A stretch of DNA of 64,000 nucleotides from positions 65,093 through 129,092 of the forward strand of contig JAFPXC010000007.1 in assembly GCA_017394805.1 (NCBI GenBank). Reading direction: 5' to 3'. This stretch comes from Clostridia bacterium (GTDB taxonomy: Bacteria; Bacillota; Clostridia; Christensenellales; CAG-1252). Below the pieces are notes generated by a model that had not been told where the DNA came from, ran no database searches, and saw only the letters and a program-made list of their open reading frames with translations. Positions 6,973 through 14,511 of the stretch are shown piece by piece (positions within the stretch are counted from its first letter, which is position 1; the number at the start of each line of letters is the position of its first letter). The translations under genes and the position numbers were made by a program.

Positions 6973-8553
6973 ATGAAACGATACGAATTGCCCCATGTCA
7001 AGGTCTTCCATCTACGCGCCCTTCCTTTGGGTTTGGCGGCTATGACGGCGGGGCTTTTGTTCGTATCCACCGACGTTTGGTGGTTGGCCGTGGTTCTCAT
7101 CGGGGCGTCGGCCGTCGCCATCACCCTTGCGACTGTTTTTGCCAAGCGCAGGAGAGGTGTGGGCGTCTTTTGCCTGGTGTGCCTACTATTGTCCCTATTG
7201 GCCGTAGTGCGCACGTTCGTCGTCGCCGACGCGACGATAGGCGCGCGTTCGTCCGCTATGGTAGAGGGGCGCATAGCGGGGGCGGACGTGGACGAAGACG
7301 GCAAGGTATCCGCCATCGTGCTCGATGATGTTCGGGTGGGCGGCGAGCGCGTCAAGGGGAGGGTGCGCGTCACGCTGAATGGCCAAACTTCCGCGCCTTT
7401 CGGCTACGTCTACGCAGACGCGTTTGGTAGCGATTACGTGGTAGGCGTACCCATAGAAATCGGTCAAACCGCGTCCGTCCGAGGCGCCGTTTCGCCCGTT
7501 TCTGGCGGCTACTACGATTCGTACGCGATGCATTGCAAAGTGCGCCGCGTCTATCATACCGTCCGCGCCGAAACGTGCGAGATCGTCGACCATTCGCCCC
7601 GCCAAACCGCCGCCGAAAAGGTACGCGCCGCCTTGTATCGCAATCTTCGCGCCGATATGAGCGGCCGCACGGCAGGGTTTGCCTACGCCTTTCTTACGGG
7701 AGATTCTTCCTATGCGGCCGATGAGGTGCTCGAGGGCTTCCGCGCCACGGGCACGGCGCATCTTTTGGCGGTGTCGGGTCTGCACGTCGGCATATTGGCG
7801 GGGTTGCTTCTGTGGCTTTTCAAATGCTTCCGTATGCCCGCTTGGGCCGAAACGCTTGCGTTGAGCGCCGTTCTCGGCGTGTACGCTTGGCTTTGCTCGG
7901 CCACGCCCTCCGTCCTGCGGGCCTCCATCGTGGCGGTTTCTTTTTCGCTGACGCGGGCGTTGGGCGTCCATCGGGACAAACCCAGCTTGCTGGCGATGGC
8001 GGCGCTACTACTGTTGACGGTCAACCCCCTGTGGCTGTTCGACGTCAGTTTTCTGTTGAGTTACGCGGCGTTTGCGGGCATCGTCCTGTTGTATTCCCCC
8101 GTTCGCGCGCTGTTGCGCAAGGTGCCGGGCAAATGGGGTGACGCGCTGTCCCTCAATTTGGCGGTCACCGCCTCCACGTTGCCCATGACCGTCTATTTCT
8201 TCGGCGGGTTTTCGGCCTTGGCGGTACCCCTCAACTTCCTGTTGGTGCCCGTTATGAGCGCCTTGTATCCCGTGCTTATGATTTTCGCGGGGCTTTCCTT
8301 TATCCCCTCGTTCGGCATTTTGCTCACCTTGTTGGACGTCGCGTTCGTCGCCGTGGCGGACGCCGTCGTGCGGATAGGCGGGGTGGGATATCTCCGCTGT
8401 GCGGTGGGCGTGGGGCAGTTGCCCCTCTATTACGGGGCCGTGGCGCTGGTCTCGCCCTATTGCTTGCTCCGCCCGAAGTGGCTGCGCTACGCCCTGGCGG
8501 GTGCGGCGGTGCTCGCGGTGGTCTTGTGGAGCGTGCTCGCGACATTCGTCTGA
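6973..8553 (+). CDS. comEC: ComEC/Rec2-type DNA channel protein without the nuclease domain
   Basis: A 526-residue polytopic membrane protein. The N-terminal part carries two hydrophobic segments and an OB-like DUF4131 region (about residues 60-200). The competence domain starts near residue 235 with GFAYAFLTGDSSYAADEVLEGFRATGTAHLLAVSG in outline, continuing with LHVGIL, the signature of ComEC. ComEC forms the channel that takes single-stranded DNA into the cytoplasm. The metallo-beta-lactamase-like C-terminal domain present in the roughly 750-residue Bacillus protein is missing; the protein ends after the last membrane segments. No comEA or pilus genes are in the window, so active competence cannot be inferred. 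Confidence 0.82.
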   Translation: MKRYELPHVKVFHLRALPLGLAAMTAGLLFVSTDVWWLAVVLIGASAVAITLATVFAKRRRGVGVFCLVCLLLSLLAVVRTFVVADATIGARSSAMVEGRIAGADVDEDGKVSAIVLDDVRVGGERVKGRVRVTLNGQTSAPFGYVYADAFGSDYVVGVPIEIGQTASVRGAVSPVSGGYYDSYAMHCKVRRVYHTVRAETCEIVDHSPRQTAAEKVRAALYRNLRADMSGRTAGFAYAFLTGDSSYAADEVLEGFRATGTAHLLAVSGLHVGILAGLLLWLFKCFRMPAWAETLALSAVLGVYAWLCSATPSVLRASIVAVSFSLTRALGVHRDKPSLLAMAALLLLTVNPLWLFDVSFLLSYAAFAGIVLLYSPVRALLRKVPGKWGDALSLNLAVTASTLPMTVYFFGGFSALAVPLNFLLVPVMSALYPVLMIFAGLSFIPSFGILLTLLDVAFVAVADAVVRIGGVGYLRCAVGVGQLPLYYGAVALVSPYCLLRPKWLRYALAGAAVLAVVLWSVLATFV

Positions 8554-8556
8554 GTT

Positions 8557-8588
8557 CCCGATTTTGGTGCGCACGCGTATTTGCGCGC
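8557..8588 (+). repeat. 32-bp direct repeat, copy 1
   Basis: The 32 bases beginning CCCGATTTTGGTGCGCAC and ending TTTGCGCGC occur again, identically, at 8623-8654. The copy starts four bases after the comEC stop. Confidence 0.9.
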
Positions 8589-8622
8589 TTTCACCGCCGA
8601 GGTATATACCAACGTGTCCGCG

Positions 8623-8654
8623 CCCGATTTTGGTGCGCACGCGTATTTGCGCGC
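8623..8654 (+). repeat. 32-bp direct repeat, copy 2, abutting a promoter
   Basis: This copy is identical to 8557-8588 and lies 66 bases downstream of it. It ends five bases before the -35 box of the promoter at 8660, a place where an activator or repressor could bind. Confidence 0.9.
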
Positions 8655-8659
8655 CCCTA

Positions 8660-8688
8660 TTGACAATATAATATTATCGTGGTACAAT
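8660..8688 (+). promoter_or_regulatory. near-perfect SigA promoter
   Basis: TTGACA at 8660-8665, 17 bases, TACAAT at 8683-8688. It drives the kinase-like, hydrolase-like and lepB genes. Confidence 0.85.
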
Positions 8689-8754
8689 TATATTGAGCAT
8701 AGAGCGGAGTGATACGCGACGCTGTGCTTCGCCCAAAGAATGGAGGTTGTCATT

Positions 8755-9372
8755 ATGGTAGGATGTAAAGAGATTAGCGGCATTCGTTCCAAAAAGTGCA
8801 AGTTTCAACTGGTTGAGCGGCAGGGCAACAAGCATTTCCTCTTGGTGTACGCCAAGTCTTCCGCGTGCGAAATGCAATACAACACGTTGCGGGAGATGCG
8901 GTTGAAAGCCATGCGCGTGCCCAAGGTGGTGCAAATGGCCGACAACGAGATTTTGCTCGATTTTATCGAGGGCAACACGCTGTACGAGGAGTTGGGCTCC
9001 GGCCCCGTCTTCAAGTTCGGGATGCTTGCCTCGGCTTTGGCCAAGTTTATGCAGGACTTCTGCACCTTCAATCCCGGTCGCCGTATGGGCGACGTGGACA
9101 CCCGCAGTTATATCGTGCGCGGCTCGATTATCTACGGGTTCGATTTCGACTGCATCATTTCGGGCACCTACGCCGAGGAGATAGCCGACGCTTTGTGCTC
9201 GATAGTGTCCGAGCCGAAGATCGCCAAGGATCGCCAGCTTTCCTTCGCCAAGTACCTGTACGCGGCGAGCCACGTGCCCCAAGGCGAGTTGTCGGCCGCT
9301 TTGGACGAAATCATGCCCTTATGCAACGGCTTGTCCGTCACCAAGGACGAGTTGCTCAAAGCAATTTTATAA
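8755..9372 (+). CDS. small kinase-fold-like protein of unknown function
   Basis: A 205-residue soluble protein. The start at 8755 is chosen because GGAGG at 8742-8746 is spaced correctly for it; an ATG at 8740 overlaps the ribosome site itself. The middle reads NEILLDFIEGNTLYEEL and later GDVDTRSYIVRGSIIYGFDFD, which resembles, loosely, the hinge (fxxG) and the HxD-to-DFD catalytic end of small protein-kinase-like folds (Bud32, aminoglycoside and LPS-core kinases). A clear glycine loop and a catalytic His/Asp pair are not evident, so this would be a minimal or degenerate kinase. It heads a three-gene operon with the next two genes. The fold assignment is weak. Confidence 0.6.
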   Translation: MVGCKEISGIRSKKCKFQLVERQGNKHFLLVYAKSSACEMQYNTLREMRLKAMRVPKVVQMADNEILLDFIEGNTLYEELGSGPVFKFGMLASALAKFMQDFCTFNPGRRMGDVDTRSYIVRGSIIYGFDFDCIISGTYAEEIADALCSIVSEPKIAKDRQLSFAKYLYAASHVPQGELSAALDEIMPLCNGLSVTKDELLKAIL

Positions 9373-9385
9373 TGGAGATAGTTCA

Positions 9386-11014
9386 ATGGAATCCAAGTTT
9401 TTGACGCCCACGCAGCTATGGCAATCGTTTAATCCCGAAGGTAAATTGGACGTCAGTTTCGTATCCAACGAGACGATAGACGATATCGTCGTCAAGTCGT
9501 TGTATTTCAACGCTTTCAGCGAAGAGGACGGCTTCGTGCGTGCCTACGCCCGCATCCTGTTCCCCGCGGATTGTCCCAAGACCAACAAGAAGTTTATCCT
9601 GATGCTGGCCCGTCCCGACGTGGACCCCATGCCCAACGTTATGCGTATCGCCAAAAAGGGCTACCCCGTAGGCTACGTCGACCTGTCGGGCGAAGGGGAG
9701 TCGGCCACCCAATACGAGGGCAGTTTTGCATACGGCAAATACCAAAACGCCAAGGACAATTTGCACAACTGCACGCCCTCAGCTTTGGCAAGCCCCGTCC
9801 TTTTGTGGACGAAGATGCAATGTCGCTTCGTTTCGCTGGTGTTGCAGCTCTATCCCAAGGTGATGCCCATCGCCTTCGCCGAGGAGCAGACCAACGAGAT
9901 ACTGTGGCCCTTGTGCGCCAAGGACGCCCGCATTTACGGCGGCGTCAGCCTGTTAGGGTCGGGCATCGTGCAGGAAGACGAGGCCACCACCATTCAAGAG
10001 GACGAGAACGCGCAGAAGTGGGCCATCGCTTTGTCTCCGCAGGCGTATGCCAAATACACGGTATGCCCCATGCTCGTCGTCACCGCCGCCAATCACAAAG
10101 GCCATGCGGTGGACAAGTTGGACGATTTGGTCAACCTGTTGCCCGTGCCCGAAATGTGCGCGACGGTCGTGTCCAATCGCCTTTGCACGCAGATATCGGA
10201 CAGCACCGAGTACACGATATGGCGTTGGATAGAAGGGCGCTACGTCGAGCGCAAAGAATTGCCCAAAAATCCCACCGTCACCTACGAGTTCGGCGACGGT
10301 GCCGTGCGCTTTACCGTCAATTCGGACGTGTCCGAGAAGCGCATCGCCGAGCAAAGTCTTTACTACGCCTACAACGAGGAAGATTCCGCTTATCGCGCCT
10401 GGCAATGCCAGACCAAGAAAGGGGACGGCGACGCCGTGTTCAACGTGCGCGTGGCGGGCGTGGACAAGGTGCTCTTCGTCTACGCGTCCGTGCGCTACCG
10501 CGACGGGGTGGAGATTGCTTCTCCCATGTTGCGTATTCCCTTGCCCGACGATATGCCCCGCCGCCGCCTGACGCCGTCCAAACTGTTGTACGACACCTCT
10601 ATGGGCGCGGCGTTCTTTGCCGAAACGAACGACATCGTCTTGGATTCGTCGGTGTACGGGTTCGGCCAAAGCCCCAACGGCGTGGGCGGTCTATATACCA
10701 CCAAGGGCGATTTGGTGAGCTTCTGCGTGGGTGAGCGCCGCCGCGTCAATCCCGAGGGCTCCTTTACCATTTCCGCCTATTCTACCGAAGAGCGCCATTT
10801 CTCCATCGTCATTACGGTGTGGGAAAACGGGCAATATCGCGACTACACGGCGGGCGTCTATCTCAAAGGTTCGCCCGAGTGGCAACGCGTTCGGTTGGAG
10901 GCCGCCGACTTCCGTGACTTTGCCTTGTTGCCTATGAGCGGGTGGAGCAATATGAAGAAGATTCGCATTCGGCACGCCGAGGGCATTTTGCTCAACAATA
11001 TGCTGTGGACTTGA
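9386..11014 (+). CDS. alpha/beta-hydrolase-like protein with C-terminal beta-rich domain
   Basis: A 542-residue soluble protein. Residues about 70-260 look like an alpha/beta hydrolase core of the acetyl-xylan-esterase or PhoPQ-regulated type (GYPVGYVDLSGEGE, then CPMLVVTAANHKGHAVDKLDDLVNLLP, resembling the late strand and acidic loop of such enzymes). A canonical GxSxG nucleophile elbow is not seen; the nearest is GGVSLLGSG. The remainder, from about residue 270, is beta-rich and may be a carbohydrate-binding or sandwich domain (GSFTISAYSTEERHFSIVI). It has no signal peptide. It is 13 bases after the kinase-like gene and one base before lepB. Confidence 0.55.
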   Translation: MESKFLTPTQLWQSFNPEGKLDVSFVSNETIDDIVVKSLYFNAFSEEDGFVRAYARILFPADCPKTNKKFILMLARPDVDPMPNVMRIAKKGYPVGYVDLSGEGESATQYEGSFAYGKYQNAKDNLHNCTPSALASPVLLWTKMQCRFVSLVLQLYPKVMPIAFAEEQTNEILWPLCAKDARIYGGVSLLGSGIVQEDEATTIQEDENAQKWAIALSPQAYAKYTVCPMLVVTAANHKGHAVDKLDDLVNLLPVPEMCATVVSNRLCTQISDSTEYTIWRWIEGRYVERKELPKNPTVTYEFGDGAVRFTVNSDVSEKRIAEQSLYYAYNEEDSAYRAWQCQTKKGDGDAVFNVRVAGVDKVLFVYASVRYRDGVEIASPMLRIPLPDDMPRRRLTPSKLLYDTSMGAAFFAETNDIVLDSSVYGFGQSPNGVGGLYTTKGDLVSFCVGERRRVNPEGSFTISAYSTEERHFSIVITVWENGQYRDYTAGVYLKGSPEWQRVRLEAADFRDFALLPMSGWSNMKKIRIRHAEGILLNNMLWT

Positions 11015-11015
11015 T

Positions 11016-11699
11016 ATGGAAGATTCGTTCAGCCCGCGCAAATTGGTCGTTATCATCGTAGAGATTATTTTGGTGGTCATGCTCGCCTTGACCGCCGTTG
11101 CTTTGGTGCAACTTTATTGGGTGACGCCCGTAGGCATTTCGGGTCCGTCCATGGAGGCCACCCTCTTTTCGGGCGACACCGTCTATGTGCGCAAAAACGC
11201 CAAGACCTACGAACGGGAGGACGTGGTGGTGCTCTATCTCCCCTCCGACTACAACAACTATGCCCTCGATTGGGGACGCTATACGGGTGACAACGACGAC
11301 ACCGAGCGCTGTCCTTCCTCGCGCAAAAAGACGTTCGACGATTTCTTTGCGGCCATGCCGTTCTTCGGCAAGAGTCAGACGCACGACGAGTCGGGCGACG
11401 AGGTGACCATAGAAAATTCGTACAAAATGGTCATCAAACGCATCGTCGGCGTGCCCGGCGACCACGTACAGATCGAGGGTGGCGTGCTGAAAATCAACGG
11501 CGCGATCGAGAAACGCGCGGGGCTCTACAACTTCCCCGTGGATTACGACCACGTCTTGGGCGAAGGGGAGTATTATATACTCGGCGACAACCGTAGAGTC
11601 AGCCGCGACAGCAGCGAGTACGGCCCCGTCAAAGGCAGTTGGATATACGGCAAGGTATTTGCCGCCCATACGGACGGCTCTTTCAAATCCAAATTGTAA
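11016..11699 (+). CDS. lepB: type I signal peptidase
   Basis: A 227-residue membrane-anchored serine protease that removes signal peptides from exported proteins. One N-terminal membrane segment (about residues 9-33) is followed by the catalytic boxes: ISGPSMEATL with nucleophile Ser45, the general-base Lys141 in IKRIVGVPGD, and GDNRRVSRDSSEYGPV near the end (box E). Between the second beta region and Lys141 there is an acidic insert of about 50 residues (80-135), longer than in the Bacillus Sip enzymes. Its ATG follows the previous stop after one base, so it is co-translated with the kinase-like and hydrolase-like genes. Its last codons form an inverted copy of part of the repeat downstream. 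Confidence 0.9.
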   Translation: MEDSFSPRKLVVIIVEIILVVMLALTAVALVQLYWVTPVGISGPSMEATLFSGDTVYVRKNAKTYEREDVVVLYLPSDYNNYALDWGRYTGDNDDTERCPSSRKKTFDDFFAAMPFFGKSQTHDESGDEVTIENSYKMVIKRIVGVPGDHVQIEGGVLKINGAIEKRAGLYNFPVDYDHVLGEGEYYILGDNRRVSRDSSEYGPVKGSWIYGKVFAAHTDGSFKSKL

Positions 11700-12132
11700 G
11701 GCGGCTTTTCGGTGCCTTGCGGTGAATGCGCGCTCAACGTACCCCCTGTACGTATCGCTTGCAATCATCGCAATCCCCGCGAAAATACGCTCATACAATT
11801 TGGATTTGACAAGAAAGTGAAACACGGCGAAGTGGGAGAGGGAGTCTTATCCGTCTTCTCGTTGCCGATAAATATTGTAGACAAATCGTGTAAGGCGGCT
11901 TTTCGGTGCCTTGCGGTGAATGCGCGCTCAACGTACCCCCTGTACGTATCGCTTGCAATCATCGCAATCCCCGCGAAAATACGCTCATACAATTTGGATT
12001 TGACAAGAAAGTGAAACACGGCGAAGGGGAGAGGCAGTCTTATCCGTCTTCTCGTTGCCGATAAATATTGTAGACAAATCGTGTAAGGCGGCTTTTCGGT
12101 GCCTTGCGGTGAATGCGCGCTCAACGTACCCC
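11696..12132 (+). repeat. 194-bp tandem repeat, two full copies plus a partial third
   Basis: The unit beginning GTAAGGCGGCTTTTCGG starts at 11696, 11890 and 12083 (periods 194 and 193); the third copy stops after about 50 bases. The full copies differ only by small changes near CGGCGAAG. Each full unit holds the palindrome ACGTACCCCCTGTACGT and TACAATTTGGATTTG (11794-11808, 11988-12002), which is the exact reverse complement of the last bases of lepB (11684-11698). No convincing gene is seen here; the minus-strand readings through it have no ribosome site. Confidence 0.9.
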
Positions 12133-12192
12133 ACGCCGTCGTTCCAAATTCGTTGAAAACAAGTGGAGTTTATACTCCAAAGGAGAGAGATT

Positions 12193-13242
12193 ATGAGTAC
12201 ACAACACGAGATCACAGCGCCCCAACGCCTTTTGAACGCGGAGGGCAATATCGCCGAGCCCGGCTTCGCCAAGAAGTTGTACTGGCAATACGATCGCGCC
12301 GATATCAAGGCCCCTAAGATCCGCATCAAGGAGTGGGACTACTACTATATCGGCAATCAAGACGTGGGCCTTTGCCTCACCATCTCGGACGTGGGCTACG
12401 TCAGCAGTCTGTCCGTGTCCTTGTTGGGCTACGGAGACAAGCCTTTCCAATTCAACGACAGCGAGTTGGGCGTGATGCCCATGGGCAAAGTGGGTATGCC
12501 CTCCACCAGCGAAAAGGGCGACGTGTCGGCCAAAGCGGGCACGTTGGAGATCACCTTCACCAACGACGGCGAGACGCGCCACCTCTTCGGCAAATACGAC
12601 AATTTCGTCAACAGCAAGAAACCCCTTACCTTCGACGTGGTGCTGACGGGTTTCCCCGAGGAGAGCATGGTCATCGCCACCCCCTTCGACAAGCCCAAAC
12701 ACTTCTACTACAACCAAAAAATCAACTGTATGTACGCCGAGGGATGGTGCGAGTTCGACGGGGTACGGTATGAGTTCAATCGCGCTAACGGCTCGTTGGG
12801 CACGCTCGATTGGGGCAGAGGCGTGTGGACGTACGACAACACCTGGTATTGGGGTAGCGGCCAAATGATTTTGGAGTCGGGCGACCGCTTCGGCTACAAT
12901 ATCGGCTACGGCTTCGGCAACACGTCGGCCGCCACCGAAAATATGCTGTTCTTCAACGGCAAATCTCACAAGTTGGACGAGATAACCTTCAACATTCCCA
13001 AGGATGCCGAGGGCAACTATGTCTATATGGAGCCTTGGACGTTCACGTCCAACGACGGGCGTTTCGAGATGAGTTTCGTGCCCGTATTGGATCGTCAGGC
13101 GCCTTTCGATCTGGGCGTATTGTGCATGATACCCCACCAAGTCTTCGGTCGCCTCACGGGCAAGGCCGTGCTGGACGACGGCACGGTCATCGAGGTCAAG
13201 GACAGGCTGGTCTTTGCCGAGCACGTGCACAACAAGTGGTGA
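12193..13242 (+). CDS. DUF2804 family protein
   Basis: A 349-residue soluble protein whose central region, LGTLDWGRGVWTYDNTWYWG, with CEFDGVRYEFNRANGS before it and GYGFGNTSAATENMLFFNG after it, is the signature of the DUF2804 family, a beta-rich group related in shape to lipocalin-like hydroxyneurosporene synthase proteins. The biochemical role is unknown to me. The start at 12193 has AAAGGAGAGAG directly in front. A small hairpin (GGAGT, TTAT, ACTCC at 12165-12178) precedes the ribosome site. Confidence 0.8.
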   Translation: MSTQHEITAPQRLLNAEGNIAEPGFAKKLYWQYDRADIKAPKIRIKEWDYYYIGNQDVGLCLTISDVGYVSSLSVSLLGYGDKPFQFNDSELGVMPMGKVGMPSTSEKGDVSAKAGTLEITFTNDGETRHLFGKYDNFVNSKKPLTFDVVLTGFPEESMVIATPFDKPKHFYYNQKINCMYAEGWCEFDGVRYEFNRANGSLGTLDWGRGVWTYDNTWYWGSGQMILESGDRFGYNIGYGFGNTSAATENMLFFNGKSHKLDEITFNIPKDAEGNYVYMEPWTFTSNDGRFEMSFVPVLDRQAPFDLGVLCMIPHQVFGRLTGKAVLDDGTVIEVKDRLVFAEHVHNKW

Positions 13243-13246
13243 CGGT

Positions 13247-13561
13247 ATGGCGGAGTACGACGTAGAGTTTATTACGGACGACGAGGCCCCCGATTTCATC
13301 GCCCTTTCGGACAACAAAGGCCACGAGGACGAGTTTCTCATCATCGGGTGCGTCGAGGTGGACGCGGTGCACTACGTTTTGGCGGTTCCCGTTTCGCCCG
13401 AGACGGTGGAGGAGGCCGAGGAAGATCTGGTGTACGTGTTCGCCGTTCGGCGCGATGGCGACGAGGAGTATTTCGAGTATATCGTGGACGAGGACGTGAT
13501 CACCGCCGCGTTCGAGCGGTACGACCGACTGTATCGTGAGATCGTGGGCGACGAGGACTGA
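13247..13561 (+). CDS. DUF1292 family acidic small protein (YrzB-like)
   Basis: A 104-residue, strongly acidic cytoplasmic protein. It has the pattern FIALSDNKGHEDEFLIIGCVEVD, then YVLAVPVS, then VYVFAVRRDGDEEYFEYIVDE and a C-terminal VITAAFERY helix, typical of the DUF1292 group found near the yrrK/yrzL cluster in Firmicutes. The ATG at 13247 follows the DUF2804 stop by four bases, so the two are co-expressed here, which is not the usual neighbourhood. Function unknown. Confidence 0.75.
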   Translation: MAEYDVEFITDDEAPDFIALSDNKGHEDEFLIIGCVEVDAVHYVLAVPVSPETVEEAEEDLVYVFAVRRDGDEEYFEYIVDEDVITAAFERYDRLYREIVGDED

Positions 13562-13611
13562 GTCTATAAAGCGAAATATTAATTTGGTATCAAATAAAAG
13601 GAGTACATATT

Positions 13612-14415
13612 ATGCCGTTTTTCAACGATATAGAGCAATTCAAAAACGTATCTCCCGCGTTGCAATGGGCCATATTCATCGTGGCCTGCCTCATCGCGGT
13701 AGTCGCCGTTTTTTCCATTTTCGTATCCATTTGGCTGTCCATCAAGTATATGGTGTACAACCGTCGAATGAATTCGCGCAACCTGTCGGGCAAAGAGGCC
13801 GCCCGTATGATTTTGGACAAAAACGGGCTACAGCATATCAAAGTGTCCGTGGTGGGCTCGATGCTGTTCGGCAACAGCTATTCGCACTATTTCAAAAAGG
13901 TGCGTTTGAGAAGATTGACCACCAAGAAGCCCAGCATCACCTCGTTGGCTATGGGCGCCGAGAAGTCTGCGTTGGCCATTTTGGACAAAGAGGGCGATAA
14001 GGATATGCGTACGCGCGTCATTCTCACCCCCTTGATGTATTTGGGCCCCTTCGCGTTCATTCCCATCTTGCTGATCGGCGTGGCTATCGACTTTTTGGTG
14101 TTTGGCTTCAACGGCGTGGGCACCATCATCGCCGCCGCAGTGGGTTTGGCCATCTATTCGGTCTCATTCGTGCTGTCCGTCATGACCTTGAAGACGGAGA
14201 AGAAAGCACAGCAAAGAGCGTGCGAAATTCTCCGCAAAGACAATATGGCCACGGATGAAGAAATCGAAATGATGCGCAAACTCTTCAAGTTGTACAATAT
14301 CCAATATATCAACGACATTATCATGGAGTTTTTGCAACTCTTGCTCAAAGTGTTGGAGATCATCGCCAAACTGCAAGGCAATTCTTCGTCGTCTTCGAGC
14401 AGCAGTAATCGTTAA
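13612..14415 (+). CDS. YugP-like membrane protein that has lost the zinc-protease motif
   Basis: A 267-residue membrane protein with AAAGGAGTACATATT as ribosome site. From residue 58, LSGKEAARMILDKNGLQHIKV aligns closely with the YugP zinc metallopeptidase family (LTGAEVARRILDANGL in Bacillus), and the spacing continues through KKVRL to the place where YugP has AAHEVGHALQ. Here that site reads MGAEKSALAI (residues 114-123), so both histidines and the catalytic glutamate of HExxH are gone. Two membrane segments (about 145-165 and 170-190) and a C-terminal amphipathic helix follow, ending in a run of eight serines. It is probably a non-catalytic paralogue (pseudoprotease). The alignment is by eye. 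Confidence 0.7.
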   Translation: MPFFNDIEQFKNVSPALQWAIFIVACLIAVVAVFSIFVSIWLSIKYMVYNRRMNSRNLSGKEAARMILDKNGLQHIKVSVVGSMLFGNSYSHYFKKVRLRRLTTKKPSITSLAMGAEKSALAILDKEGDKDMRTRVILTPLMYLGPFAFIPILLIGVAIDFLVFGFNGVGTIIAAAVGLAIYSVSFVLSVMTLKTEKKAQQRACEILRKDNMATDEEIEMMRKLFKLYNIQYINDIIMEFLQLLLKVLEIIAKLQGNSSSSSSSSNR

Positions 14416-14429
14416 ACCCTTCGTATGCC

Positions 14430-14466
14430 GAGGTGCCGCGTCTTTTGCGGCGCCTCGCTTTTATTT
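14430..14466 (+). terminator. intrinsic terminator
   Basis: GAGGTGCCGC (14430-14439) pairs with GCGGCGCCTC (14447-14456), followed by GCTTTTATTTT. It closes the unit ending with the YugP-like gene. Confidence 0.75.
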
Positions 14467-14511
14467 TGAAAAGCCTATCGCCTTTGGGTCGATTGCGATA
14501 AAGGTAAGCGT

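Noticed and set aside
9932-9970. GGVSLLGSG as serine-hydrolase nucleophile elbow in the hydrolase-like protein
   Set aside because: It is not GxSxG and is not placed after a clear beta strand with the usual spacing, so I did not claim catalytic activity.
11765-12329. Minus-strand frames through the 194-bp repeats
   Set aside because: The predicted peptides repeat only because the DNA repeats; no ribosome site is seen.
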